A stretch of 64,000 nt of DNA from an uncultured Rikenellaceae bacterium (GTDB lineage Bacteria; Bacteroidota; Bacteroidia; Bacteroidales; Rikenellaceae), in contig CALVFI010000010.1 in NCBI GenBank assembly GCA_944326815.1, positions 62,001-126,000 on the forward strand. Direction: 5' to 3'. How positions within the stretch are numbered: position 1 is the first letter of the stretch; each line of letters opens with the position of its first letter. This document shows positions 19,325-28,198 of the stretch, piece by piece. The notes beneath the pieces were generated by a model. That model ran no database searches and was not told the DNA's origin. It saw only the letters and a list, made by a program, of their open reading frames with translations. Position numbers and translations under genes: made by a program.

Positions 19325-21553
19325 ATGGAATATACGGCGGAAGATGAAATATTGATTGACGATAAATTCAAGGACCTGCTTCATAGTTGCGAGAAGATCT
19401 GCAAGGACGAGGCGGATTGGAATATTATCAAAAAGGCCTTTTTCCTGGCAAAGGAGGCCCATAAAGGTGTGCGAAGAAAGTCCGGCGAACCTTATATTCT
19501 CCATCCGATAGCAGTGGCAAAAATTGTTATCGAAGAGATAGGACTCGGCGTAAAGTCTGTTGTTGCGTCGCTCTTGCATGATGTGGTGGAGGATTCCGAC
19601 TACACCGTTGAAGAGATTGGCATGATGTTCGGACCCAAGATCGCTTCCATGGTCGATGGTTTGACTAAAATGGCCGGAGTGTTCAACACCGACACCTCCC
19701 CACAGGCAGAATATTTCCGAAAAGTACTCCTTACACTTTCGGACGATGTTCGGGTCATTCTTATTAAGATTGCCGACCGTCTTCATAATATGAGGACTCT
19801 CGGGTCCATGCCAATAAACAAGCAAATCAAAATCACAAGTGAAACCATCTATCTATTTGCCCCACTGGCATATAGGCTCGGATTATACGCAATAAAAACC
19901 GAACTGGAGGATTTAAGTCTCAAATACCGTTTCCCCGAACAATACGAGGAAATTCGTAAGAAACTGGAGGAAACAGAGAATCGTCGAGCCAAATTCATCG
20001 AAACGTTCAATGCGCCGATCATCGAACGGATGAAAGAGAACGGTATTGACTTCGAAATATCAGGACGTGTAAAAAGCATCTATTCGATATGGTCGAAGAT
20101 GCAGCGCAAACAGATCCCTTTTGAAGAGATATACGATCTTTTCGCCATTCGCATCGTATTCCAACCCTCCCCGTTAATTCCTGAGAAATCACAGTGTTGG
20201 CATATCTACTCGCTAATTACCGACATATATAAACCCAAACCGGACCGAATTCGGGATTGGGTAAATATTCCTAAGGCAAACGGGTACGAGGCTCTGCACG
20301 CTACTGTCATGGGACCGGAAGGTATCTGGGTCGAGGTCCAGATCCGTTCCCAGCGCATGGAAGACATTGCAGAGCGGGGATTTGCAGCCCATTGGAAATA
20401 CAAACAAGCCACGATATCAAACGACGAGGATGAATTCGACAAGTGGCTTAAAAAGGTTCGAGAAGCCCTTAATAGTCCAACAGAAAACGCCGTTGACTTC
20501 TTGGATAACTTTAAGATGACACTTTACACAACAGAGATCGTCGTATTTACACCGAAAGGGGAGTCGCGCAAATTACCGCAAGGGGCTACTGCTCTCGATT
20601 TTGCCTATGATATACATACAAATGTCGGGAATAAAGCTATTGGGGCAAAAATCAATCATAAGATAGAGTCCATTTTCACACCGATTTCCAGTGGGGATCA
20701 GATCGAAATCATTACTTCAGAAAGCTCACGTCCAAAAGCTGATTGGCTGGAACATGTGACTACTGCAAAAGCCAAACAATCCATCAAAAATTTTCTCAAG
20801 AAAGATACCCAGAACAATATCGAAAGAGGACAAGAATTATTTGAGTCGAAAATGCGAGAGTTCGGAATTAATCCAAGTGCGCGTGTTTTTCGCAAAGTAC
20901 TACCCGCATACGAATGTTCAAATAAAGATGAGTTTTACAGCAAGTTAGGCGCAGGGATACTAACATTAGATGGCATAGAAAAAGTATTACGTCAGAACTC
21001 AGCAAGTAAGATACTAAAATTCTGGACTATACAACTATCCAATCCTTTTAAATTCCTTAGCGGTGATGATAAAAAAAGAGAGCAGGGGAGTGACTCCAAT
21101 CTGCCGCCAGTGAGTGCCGACGAGCCACAATTTGTAATTGCCGATTGCTGTAACCCGATTCCTGGCGACCCTGTTATCGGCTATAAGGACCCCAGCACTG
21201 GTAAGATTGCCGTGCACAAAACCTCTTGCGACGAATTAACACGCTTGGCTTCGCAACATGGCGATCGTATCACGCCTATTAAGTGGTCGAGCCATAAAGC
21301 TATGTCCTATTTGTCGATAATCGAAATCCGTGGTATCGATCGGCTCGGAATATTGATGGATGTTGCACAACTGATCACCGGAGAGCTTAATATGAATATT
21401 CGGGAGTTACATATTCAAAGTCATGACGGGATTTTTGAGGGATATATTAGTTTGTATGTAAAGAATATTAATGACCTAAATCTTATCATTGAAAAAGTAG
21501 GTAAAATTAAAGGAATAGATAAGGTAAAAAGACTTAAAGGAATAAAAGAGTGA
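19325..21553 (+). CDS. Bifunctional (p)ppGpp synthetase/hydrolase (Rel/SpoT)
   Basis: Makes and degrades the alarmone (p)ppGpp in the stringent response. Order of parts: an HD hydrolase domain with H60, HD at 85-86 (LLHDVVED) and DRLHNM; a synthetase domain with RVKSIYSIWSKM and NGYEALHATV; a TGS domain beginning VFTPKGESRKLPQGATALDFAYDIH; a conserved Cys-containing helical/zinc-finger region; and a C-terminal ACT domain. Because the hydrolase residues are intact, it is probably the bifunctional type. Length is 742. It overlaps or nearly overlaps the next small membrane protein gene, suggesting a shared transcript with it. Confidence 0.95.
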   Translation: MEYTAEDEILIDDKFKDLLHSCEKICKDEADWNIIKKAFFLAKEAHKGVRRKSGEPYILHPIAVAKIVIEEIGLGVKSVVASLLHDVVEDSDYTVEEIGMMFGPKIASMVDGLTKMAGVFNTDTSPQAEYFRKVLLTLSDDVRVILIKIADRLHNMRTLGSMPINKQIKITSETIYLFAPLAYRLGLYAIKTELEDLSLKYRFPEQYEEIRKKLEETENRRAKFIETFNAPIIERMKENGIDFEISGRVKSIYSIWSKMQRKQIPFEEIYDLFAIRIVFQPSPLIPEKSQCWHIYSLITDIYKPKPDRIRDWVNIPKANGYEALHATVMGPEGIWVEVQIRSQRMEDIAERGFAAHWKYKQATISNDEDEFDKWLKKVREALNSPTENAVDFLDNFKMTLYTTEIVVFTPKGESRKLPQGATALDFAYDIHTNVGNKAIGAKINHKIESIFTPISSGDQIEIITSESSRPKADWLEHVTTAKAKQSIKNFLKKDTQNNIERGQELFESKMREFGINPSARVFRKVLPAYECSNKDEFYSKLGAGILTLDGIEKVLRQNSASKILKFWTIQLSNPFKFLSGDDKKREQGSDSNLPPVSADEPQFVIADCCNPIPGDPVIGYKDPSTGKIAVHKTSCDELTRLASQHGDRITPIKWSSHKAMSYLSIIEIRGIDRLGILMDVAQLITGELNMNIRELHIQSHDGIFEGYISLYVKNINDLNLIIEKVGKIKGIDKVKRLKGIKE

Positions 21554-21558
21554 ATATT

Positions 21559-21948
21559 ATGAATATTGACATTATAATACTCATCATGGCTATTGTTGTA
21601 TCGGTCATTTCTGCAATAACAAAGAGAAGAAATACAAGGTCAACGCAAAAGCCGTCGCATTTTCCAGAACCAGATCAAAAGGAAGATCCATGGAAAGAAA
21701 TCGTCACAAAGCAACCCAATACACAACCTATAGCAAACACTCATATAACAAATAATAAATCATTCAATATAAGTGAAAAAGACAAGGTAAACAGAAGTAG
21801 AAAAAATCTGCAGGGGATTAAAAACAACATTGCAGAGCAACGTACGTCTGTTTCATCTGTACAACCAGAGAACACTATATTACAAGACTTTTCTATTGAA
21901 AAAGCGATTATCTATTCCGAGATATTAAATCCTAAATTTAAAGAATAA
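21559..21948 (+). CDS. Small single-pass membrane protein of unknown function
   Basis: I do not recognise a family. Residues 2-20 form one hydrophobic segment, followed by a basic KRR stretch, so the 105-residue polar, Asn/Gln/Ser-rich tail is probably cytoplasmic. The tail looks disordered except for a short hydrophobic end (about 115-128). The ATG at 21559 is 5 nt after the relA/spoT stop. A GTG at 21550 overlapping that stop is an alternative. The HIT gene follows after 5 nt, so the three genes are tightly packed. A role tied to the alarmone enzyme is possible but not shown. Confidence 0.6.
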   Translation: MNIDIIILIMAIVVSVISAITKRRNTRSTQKPSHFPEPDQKEDPWKEIVTKQPNTQPIANTHITNNKSFNISEKDKVNRSRKNLQGIKNNIAEQRTSVSSVQPENTILQDFSIEKAIIYSEILNPKFKE

Positions 21949-21953
21949 GCCTC

Positions 21954-22337
21954 ATGTCTTCGATTTTTACCCGTATCATTCAAGGAGAGATCCCAAGCTA
22001 TAAAGTAGCTGAGGATGAACACTTCTACGCATTTTTAGACATCAATCCTCTCACGAAAGGACATACATTAGTAGTACCGAAAGTCGAGGTCGATTATATT
22101 TTCGATTTAGACGACAAAACGATAGGGGAGATGATGATATTTGCTAAAAAGATTGCCAACAAAATAAAACAACGATTTCCCTGTAAAAAGGTTGCCATGG
22201 TTGTACTAGGACTTGAAGTACCACATGCACATATTCATTTAATTCCGATGAATGACGAGTCGGATATTGATTTCCACAAGCCTAAATTACATCTTTCGGA
22301 AGAAGAGTTCAAAGCAATTTGCCAAGCCCTTCAATAA
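21954..22337 (+). CDS. HIT family nucleotide-binding protein
   Basis: Histidine-triad hydrolase or transferase. The HxHxH motif is at H91, H93 and H95 (PHAHIHLIPM), and the N-terminal SIFTRIIQGEIP is typical of the HinT/protein kinase C inhibitor-like branch. Such enzymes hydrolyse nucleoside phosphoramidates, dinucleoside polyphosphates or similar. The exact substrate is not predictable. It is the last gene of the run that starts at bcp. The length of 127 is normal. Confidence 0.92.
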   Translation: MSSIFTRIIQGEIPSYKVAEDEHFYAFLDINPLTKGHTLVVPKVEVDYIFDLDDKTIGEMMIFAKKIANKIKQRFPCKKVAMVVLGLEVPHAHIHLIPMNDESDIDFHKPKLHLSEEEFKAICQALQ

Positions 22338-22743
22338 GATTACAAATGTAACATAAACATAAATACAAATTAAGTATCACATACTTTTCCTTGATACTTG
22401 ATTTTATTTGCATCTATTGATTACAAATGTAAAAAAATGTAAGAGTACAAATTATAGAACCCCAAGCCAAAAATATCTATGTTAAAAGATTGTATTTTAA
22501 TATTGAAAAATATTTATAACCAGTTATTTATATTAAATCATATAAAGCAAGAGATTATAATATAAGAATAGAGTGACAGTAAAAGTAAGTAAGTAAATAT
22601 TTTTATATTTAATATATATATATATATATATTATTTTCCAGATACTTAAACTTATCTACATAAATAAAAAATTTATTTTATATGCTGGGACTTCCAATTG
22701 TTAAAAATATCCAATTCTTTGCTTGATGTCAGATACATATGTA
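22338..22743. repeat. Three TACAwATGTA palindrome sites
   Basis: TACAAATGTA occurs at 22341-22350 and 22422-22431, both inside the identical 14-mer GATTACAAATGTAA. A perfect palindrome TACATATGTA lies at 22734-22743, just upstream of the XRE promoter. A reversed half-site arrangement TGTA-AGAG-TACA is at 22438-22449. They look like binding sites for a dimeric helix-turn-helix regulator. Confidence 0.45.
22371..22410 (+). terminator. Possible weak terminator after the HIT gene
   Basis: 8-bp inverted repeat AAGTATCA/TGATACTT (22372-22379 and 22392-22399) with a 12-nt loop, followed by a T-rich stretch. AT-only stems of this kind are weak. Confidence 0.3.
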
Positions 22744-22756
22744 AATTATAAATTTA

Positions 22757-22787
22757 TTTGAAAAAGCAAGAACTTTTTTTACCTTTG
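22757..22787 (+). promoter_or_regulatory. Promoter of the XRE regulator
   Basis: TTTG (22757-22760), exactly 19 nt, TACCTTTG (22780-22787): full consensus. The start codon is at 22801, so the leader is only about 7 nt or less. Confidence 0.75.
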
Positions 22788-22800
22788 TAAAAACCATGCT

Positions 22801-23262
22801 ATGAGAGAACGTTTACAGGAACTAATACAAGCAAAGGCTATTTCGCCAAAGAAATTAGCGGAGATAATTAATGTTCAACCGTCCGCTATTTCTCATATTT
22901 TATCAGGACGTAACAAACCTAGTTTTGAGCTTTTAGGAAGACTTCTAACCGCATTTCCCGACATTAATCCAACATGGTTAATTCTGGGAAAAGGCAATAT
23001 CTATACTAAGCCTATTGTCCAAGGCCAAACAACCAACTCAAAAGTGTTAGAGAAAAGGTCTAAAGATTTATTTGAAGATTTTTTATTGGAACCTTTACCT
23101 TTATCCAAAAACGACGAGCCTAATCTTGCTTCAGAAAACTCTCAAATAAATTCGCAATCCGACTTGACATCTCAACTACCTAATTCAAGTAATCAGGAGG
23201 AAATTGATCGAGTGATTCTTTTTTTCAAAAACGGAACATTTATCTCTTATTCTTCAAAATAA
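22801..23262 (+). CDS. XRE-family helix-turn-helix regulator
   Basis: N-terminal lambda-repressor-like DNA-binding domain (residues 3-65) with the pattern KKLAEIINVQPSAISHILSGRNKPSFELLGRLL, where the second and third helices are clear. The rest (about 66-153) is polar and low in complexity, ending in a short hydrophobic VILFFKNGTF strand. No peptidase (LexA/CI) domain is visible. Similar proteins are common in Bacteroidota, but I know of no defined target. The palindromes upstream suggest autoregulation. The next gene, znuA-like, has its own possible promoter, so it is unclear whether the regulator acts on it. Confidence 0.85.
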   Translation: MRERLQELIQAKAISPKKLAEIINVQPSAISHILSGRNKPSFELLGRLLTAFPDINPTWLILGKGNIYTKPIVQGQTTNSKVLEKRSKDLFEDFLLEPLPLSKNDEPNLASENSQINSQSDLTSQLPNSSNQEEIDRVILFFKNGTFISYSSK

Positions 23263-23343
23263 ATTATTCTTTCGAAGTCCCAAAATCACAATATAATTCA
23301 CATTATGTTAAATGATGTCGTGGCAAAAATGGTATTATTTTTA

Positions 23344-23351
23344 TATCTTTA
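23344..23351 (+). promoter_or_regulatory. Possible -7 box for znuA-znuC
   Basis: TATCTTTA, one mismatch to TAnnTTTG, 20 nt before the ATG. No TTTG at the usual upstream distance. Confidence 0.35.
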
Positions 23352-23371
23352 CCCCATAAAATATATTAAAT

Positions 23372-24238
23372 ATGATTATTCTGAGACGGATTCTTTTATT
23401 CTGCCTTACCTTAACTGTACTCACTTCGTGTAAAAAGGAAGTACAAAATATTGATAATATTGTTGTTACTATAGCTCCTCTAAAGCATATTGTAGCATCT
23501 ATTACTGCTAATGACTTTCATATAGAGGTATTGCTTTCTCCTGGAGCAAATCCGGAAAATTATGAGCCAACCCCTCAACAACTAATTACCACGTCACAAT
23601 CCCATCTATTATTCTCGACGGGCTTAATGGACTTTGAGAAGACATTGGTCAATCGTATAAAACAGAATCAAAATGTACATATCGTAGAGATTTCACAAGG
23701 TATTCCTTTGATCGAGGAAAACAAAAACAGTCATCATCATACGGTGGATCCCCACATATGGACCAGCCCGAATCAACTGAAACAAATTGCAACTAATGTC
23801 TATAATGCCATCGCCCTACTCTATCCAGACTCGGCCAAATATGCATTGAATTACAATAATTTATGCGTTTCACTTGACTCTTTGGATTATCATATCCGGT
23901 ATGCATTCACACATTCAGACAAAAAAGAATTTTTAATCTATCACCCTGCCTTGTCATATTACGCACGTGATTATGGATTGACCCAGATCCCACTGGAAAA
24001 AGAAGGGAAAGAACCGTCGGCCGAATATCTAAAGCAGCTCATTCAATTGGCGCAAGCACATGATTTACGTACCATATTGTATCAGAAACAGTTCAGTCAA
24101 GCTGCGGTCAAGGCTGTAGCAGACATTCTACATGCGAAACCGATAGAGATAGATCCATTAGGAGAAGATATCTCAGCTCAATTGCTGTATATCACAAAAT
24201 GCATTGCAACACAAGATGAAACTAATAACAATCAATAA
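23372..24238 (+). CDS. Metal ABC transporter substrate-binding lipoprotein (ZnuA-like)
   Basis: Cluster A-I periplasmic binding protein (TroA/ZnuA family) for zinc or manganese. A signal peptide ends in a lipobox with Cys20, so it is membrane-anchored. Probable metal ligands are H39 (APLKHI), H128 in the VDPHIW motif, the His of YHPALSYYARDYG, and an acidic residue in the IDPLG loop near the C terminus. A short His cluster (H121-H123) just before VDPHIW resembles the His-rich loop of zinc-specific members. Length is 288. It overlaps the ATPase gene by 23 nt. Confidence 0.9.
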   Translation: MIILRRILLFCLTLTVLTSCKKEVQNIDNIVVTIAPLKHIVASITANDFHIEVLLSPGANPENYEPTPQQLITTSQSHLLFSTGLMDFEKTLVNRIKQNQNVHIVEISQGIPLIEENKNSHHHTVDPHIWTSPNQLKQIATNVYNAIALLYPDSAKYALNYNNLCVSLDSLDYHIRYAFTHSDKKEFLIYHPALSYYARDYGLTQIPLEKEGKEPSAEYLKQLIQLAQAHDLRTILYQKQFSQAAVKAVADILHAKPIEIDPLGEDISAQLLYITKCIATQDETNNNQ

Positions 24239-24962
24239 CTTGTCCGTATCTTACGACAATTATACGGCTCTTTCGGATGTCAATTTGGATATCTTTCAAG
24301 ATGACTTTTTAGGCATTATCGGACCCAATGGAGGGGGTAAAACAACTCTGATCAAAGCTATTTTAGGAATTATCCCGTATACAGGAAACATCTATTACGA
24401 CCCTTTATTATTTGATGCGAAAGGAAATCGGCTGATTGGGTACTTGCCGCAACAAAATGAATTTGATAAAAGATTTCCTATCTCACTTCGGGAAGTAATT
24501 TTATCCGGCTTACAGAGCCAGAAAGGATTGTGGGGTAATTATTGTAAATCGGATCGTCTTAAGGCTGATGTTTTAATGAAAATGACTGGCATTAAACACC
24601 TGTCCGATAAAACAGTAGGTGATGTATCCGGAGGTCAGATGCAAAGAGCTTTATTGTGCCGGGCTATCATTTCTGAACCAAAATTATTAATTTTGGACGA
24701 ACCAGCCAATTTTGTTGACAATCAATTCGAAAAAGAATTATACGATATTCTCAAACAGCTAAATGAGCATATGGCAATTATTATGGTCTCCCATGATCTG
24801 GGGACCATCAGTAGTGTGGTGAAAAATATTGTATGCGTCAACAAATCAGTACATCGCCATGCCTCCAACACAATTACAAACGAACAGTTGAGAAACTATG
24901 ATTGTCCTCTTCAGCTCATTTATCATGACCAAGTTCCGCACACAGTCCTGGAAAGGCATTAA
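24216..24962 (+). CDS. Metal ABC transporter ATP-binding protein (ZnuC-like)
   Basis: ATPase of a zinc/manganese importer. Walker A GPNGGGKTT (36-44), signature VSGGQMQRALLCRA, Walker B LLILDEPA and the switch histidine in MVSHDLG are all present, so it looks functional. I chose the ATG at 24216 rather than the TTG at 24204, as it begins at the family N terminus MKLITINNLSVSY. In related operons the membrane permease (ZnuB) follows directly. Here the next 100 nt are non-coding and the next gene is on the other strand, so the permease is missing from this locus. Confidence 0.9.
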   Translation: MKLITINNLSVSYDNYTALSDVNLDIFQDDFLGIIGPNGGGKTTLIKAILGIIPYTGNIYYDPLLFDAKGNRLIGYLPQQNEFDKRFPISLREVILSGLQSQKGLWGNYCKSDRLKADVLMKMTGIKHLSDKTVGDVSGGQMQRALLCRAIISEPKLLILDEPANFVDNQFEKELYDILKQLNEHMAIIMVSHDLGTISSVVKNIVCVNKSVHRHASNTITNEQLRNYDCPLQLIYHDQVPHTVLERH

Positions 24963-25064
24963 ATCCTCTCGTAATCCCTTTAAGTCGACGTACGTACGTG
25001 AAAGGAGTAATAAACCATAGAAAACATAAATAAAGTTATTTTCTCAACTTTCCGCTGGTAAGAT

Positions 25065-25346
25065 TTATTTACATAAACCGCTCAATTTTTCGAACAGCGC
25101 ATCTACGCCATTGAACATCTCTCGACGCACCTGAACGTAATGTTTCTTCACGAGACTCTTATTGTGTTTCTCGACTGGATTGTTAACTTTCTGGAACAGA
25201 TCATTTCTCAAATCCACAGCTTGCTGCATTACCGTCAATATCTCCTCTTTTTTCTGCGGATGGAAATAGATGGTTAGGTAACAATCGGAAAGTACCTCTT
25301 CTACAAGATAATCTATATCTTTCTTAATCATTCTAACACTTGCCAT
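25065..25346 (-). CDS. Small conserved-looking protein of unknown function
   Basis: 93 residues, mostly helical by composition (KKDIDYLVEEVLSD..., KKEEILTVMQQAVDLRNDL..., VKKHYVQVRREMFNGVDALFEKL), with no signal peptide or membrane segment. I do not recognise a named family, though similar short proteins occur in Bacteroidales genomes. It follows the NAD(P)HX repair gene by 41 nt on the same strand and is probably co-transcribed. The strict amphipathic helix pattern and normal codon use support it as a real gene. Confidence 0.65.
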   Translation of the reverse strand: MASVRMIKKDIDYLVEEVLSDCYLTIYFHPQKKEEILTVMQQAVDLRNDLFQKVNNPVEKHNKSLVKKHYVQVRREMFNGVDALFEKLSGLCK

Positions 25347-25387
25347 ACTTTTGAGTTTTAATTGTTCAAAAACAAATATAAGAAAAC

Positions 25388-26872
25388 TTATTGAATATCA
25401 CACAAGCTCTCTGCCAAAAAGTCGATCAAGTCACCGCTATTCATCCCCTCTGCACCAAAATACGCAGCTGCTTTATCTCCTGCAAGTCCATGCACATAGA
25501 CACCAATGAGTGCTGCAGAAAGTGCAGAATAACCTCGGGCAAGCAAACCCGTCAGCAAGCCTGTCAGAACATCGCCACTTCCCCCTTTGGCCATACCAGA
25601 ATTCCCTGTGGAATTGAAGAAACAAATTCCATCCGGAGAGCAAATCATGGTATGCGCCCCTTTGACCACAATAACGCTATGCAGTTCCCGCGCCAAAGTT
25701 CTTACCTGTTCCAGTTTTTGCGCTTCACTCTCCCACCCTCCTGTAAGTCTTCTTAATTCTCCGATATGAGGTGTAAGAATCGAATCCTGAGGCAATCGAG
25801 ATTTAATTTCCGGATGTGACGCGATGATATTTAAAGCATCGGCATCAATGACCATCGGCCGTTTGAAGGTTTTGAACATTTGTTCCAGCGCATGCACGGT
25901 TTTTGGTATTTGACCGAGTCCCGGACCGACTCCTATGACATCATAACGCTCTATATTCTGCGGCAACATCGAAAAGCAGACATCCGGATCCAAACTGGTC
26001 ATAGCCGAAGGATAATTGGCCTGCACAGCAAATCGCTCGCTTTCAGGAAGGTGTACTGTAACAAGTCCGCATCCGGAACGCAAAGCCGCACCTGTTGCCA
26101 AAACTGCAGCTCCAGCCATTCCCCGTGAGCCACAAACCAAGAGAGCATGTCCGTACATATTTTTGTGCGCAAATTTCTGGCGTGGTTTCACAAACTGACG
26201 GACCATCTGTTTCTCTATATAATAAAAATCAGAAGGAGTAGTTTGTATAAATGCTGCATCGAGTTCTATCGGCAACACAACAATCTCTCCGCAACACTCT
26301 CCTGCTTCTGGCTGCAACATGGCCAGTTTGGGAAATTCCAGCGTCAAGGTCACGTCGGCATGTACAATCTTCTCCGGATCGTTACCAAATTCTGTTTGCA
26401 TACCAGAAGGAAGATCTATGCTCAGAATGCGATTAGTGAACGTATTGACACGCGTGATAACCCGATCCAGGTATTCATTCAACGCCCCTTTCACACCCGT
26501 TCCTAATATCGCATCCACCAGAATAGTCTCTTCTGTTGGATTCATACATTCGAATGTTATTCGGCAAACAGCCTCCGGCAATCGTTCCAGATTCAACCGA
26601 CACTCCTCGCTCATCTCTTCCTGTTCATATAAGAGGCATACGCAACAATGAAATCCCGCATTCGACAATATCCGAGCAACAGCCAGTCCGTCGCCACCAT
26701 TATTGCCTTTCCCCACAAGGAACAGCAGATCATTTTCCGGTTCTACATGCGTAGCAATCCATTGTGCAATCACTTCAGAAGCTCTTTCCATCAGGTCGAG
26801 CGACTCAATAGGTTCATGATCGATCGTATACCGATCTGCCTCTTTGATTTGTTTCCCAGTAAGTATTTTCAT
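25388..26872 (-). CDS. nnr: Bifunctional NAD(P)H-hydrate repair enzyme Nnr
   Basis: Repairs NAD(P)H hydrates: the N-terminal YjeF_N domain epimerises R and S forms and the C-terminal ribokinase-like domain dehydrates the S form with ADP or ATP. The N-terminal half has the LVGKGNNGGDGLAVAR nucleotide-binding motif (about residues 52-67). The C-terminal half has GSRGMAGAAVLATGAALRSG, the VIDADALN strand and the GxGD-type motif KGGSGDVLTGLL. At 494 residues both domains are complete. It starts just after the nqr terminator, and TATATTTG (26885-26878) right before its ATG may be the -7 box of a nearly leaderless transcript. Confidence 0.94.
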   Translation of the reverse strand: MKILTGKQIKEADRYTIDHEPIESLDLMERASEVIAQWIATHVEPENDLLFLVGKGNNGGDGLAVARILSNAGFHCCVCLLYEQEEMSEECRLNLERLPEAVCRITFECMNPTEETILVDAILGTGVKGALNEYLDRVITRVNTFTNRILSIDLPSGMQTEFGNDPEKIVHADVTLTLEFPKLAMLQPEAGECCGEIVVLPIELDAAFIQTTPSDFYYIEKQMVRQFVKPRQKFAHKNMYGHALLVCGSRGMAGAAVLATGAALRSGCGLVTVHLPESERFAVQANYPSAMTSLDPDVCFSMLPQNIERYDVIGVGPGLGQIPKTVHALEQMFKTFKRPMVIDADALNIIASHPEIKSRLPQDSILTPHIGELRRLTGGWESEAQKLEQVRTLARELHSVIVVKGAHTMICSPDGICFFNSTGNSGMAKGGSGDVLTGLLTGLLARGYSALSAALIGVYVHGLAGDKAAAYFGAEGMNSGDLIDFLAESLCDIQ

Positions 26873-26886
26873 AAGAGCAAATATAA

Positions 26887-26913
26887 CAAAAGGGACTCGA
26901 AAAGTCCCTTTTG
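26887..26913 (-). terminator. Terminator of the nqr operon
   Basis: Perfect 11-bp inverted repeat (26887-26897 and 26903-26913) with a 5-nt loop. In the minus direction it is followed by a TTATATTT tail. It lies between nqrF and nnr. Confidence 0.8.
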
Positions 26914-26935
26914 TCCATAAATTTTATCCGATCGG

Positions 26936-28180
26936 CTATGCTCCGAAATTATCATACATGATATTCTCTGGTGGCACACCGAGGCTGTCGAGCATTTTGA
27001 CCGCTGCAGCCGTCATCATAGGAGGTCCACAGAGATAGTATTCAATATCTTCAGGAGCCTCGTGATTTTTCAGATAATTATCATAAATCACCTGATGGAT
27101 GAAGCCTGTATATCCTGTCCAGTTATCCTCTTTCTTAGGCTCGGAAAGGGCAATAGTAAACTTGAAGTTCGGGAACTCTCTTTCGATCTCCTCGAACTGA
27201 TCCTCATAGAAGATCTCCCGTCGGCTACGTGCACCGTACCAGAAAGTAACAGGAATAGAGGTCTTCTCCGTCTTGAACAGATGGAAAATATGCGAACGCA
27301 TCGGAGCCATACCGGCACCACCTCCGATAAACATCTTTTCGTTCGGAGTATCTTTCACAAAGAACTCTCCGTAAGGACCCGAGATCGTCACCTTATCGCC
27401 CGGTTTACGCGAGAAAATATAGGACGAACAGATACCCGGATTGACGTTCATGAATGCACCCGCAGCACGATCCCATGGCGGAGTGGCGATACGGATATTC
27501 AGCATGATGATATTCCCTTCTGCCGGATGATTCGCCATTGAATATGCGCGGAAAGTAGGTTCAGGATTCTTCGTAACGAGTCCCCACATCTTCATGTGAT
27601 CCCAATCTTCCCGATATTCCTCGTCAACATCGAAATCGCTGAATTTGATCTCATCGTACTTGGGTATATCGATCTGGATATATCCACCTGACCGGAAATT
27701 CAGATTCTCACCCTCCGGAAGTTTCACAACGAACTCTTTGATGAACGTGGCTACGTTATGGTTCGACACCACTTCGCACTCCCACTTCTTAACTCCGAGT
27801 ACCGCTTCCGGAACCTTGATTTTCAGGTCTTCTTTCACTTTGACCTGACATCCCAGACGCCATTTTTCCTTCTGTTGTTTGCGGGTAAAGAAGTTCACTT
27901 CGGTCGGCAAAATATCGCCACCACCTTCAAGTACCTGACATTTGCACATACCGCAGGATCCGCCTCCACCACAAGCGGAGGGCAGAAATACATTGTTATT
28001 GGCCAACGTAGCAAGCAATGTACTGCCGGACTCTACGTTCAGCACTTTCTCACCATCGTTGATATCGATTTTAACCTCACCCGAGGAGGTCAACTTCGCT
28101 TTGGCATACAGCAGCAACACTACCAACAGCAGCGTAACCACCAGGAATGCTACAATCGCTACAATTATCGTTAATTCCAT
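26936..28180 (-). CDS. nqrF: Na+-translocating NADH:quinone reductase subunit F
   Basis: NADH-oxidising entry subunit of the sodium-pumping quinone reductase. Order: a membrane anchor (5-25), a plant-type [2Fe-2S] ferredoxin domain with C70, C76, C79 and C111, an FAD domain with RAYSMAN, and an NADH domain with [12 protein letters not shown] and a C-terminal CGPPMM. Electrons go from NADH to FAD, then to 2Fe-2S, then to the membrane subunits. Length is 414. It is the last gene of the operon, 18 nt after nqrE. Confidence 0.97.
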   Translation of the reverse strand: MELTIIVAIVAFLVVTLLLVVLLLYAKAKLTSSGEVKIDINDGEKVLNVESGSTLLATLANNNVFLPSACGGGGSCGMCKCQVLEGGGDILPTEVNFFTRKQQKEKWRLGCQVKVKEDLKIKVPEAVLGVKKWECEVVSNHNVATFIKEFVVKLPEGENLNFRSGGYIQIDIPKYDEIKFSDFDVDEEYREDWDHMKMWGLVTKNPEPTFRAYSMANHPAEGNIIMLNIRIATPPWDRAAGAFMNVNPGICSSYIFSRKPGDKVTISGPYGEFFVKDTPNEKMFIGGGAGMAPMRSHIFHLFKTEKTSIPVTFWYGARSRREIFYEDQFEEIEREFPNFKFTIALSEPKKEDNWTGYTGFIHQVIYDNYLKNHEAPEDIEYYLCGPPMMTAAAVKMLDSLGVPPENIMYDNFGA

Positions 28181-28198
28181 CTCTATAAATCCTTTTAG

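Larger units (their letters stand above)
22338..22800. other. AT-rich intergenic region
   Basis: About 460 bp with no gene. It holds the weak terminator above, an AT dinucleotide run (22612-22631), three TACAwATGTA sites and the promoter of the XRE regulator. It is more AT-rich than the flanking coding DNA. No RNA gene is recognised. Confidence 0.6.

Noticed and set aside
22612..22631. AT dinucleotide repeat as a phase-variation tract
   Set aside because: It is over 160 bp from the nearest promoter and outside any coding sequence; probably just AT-rich drift.
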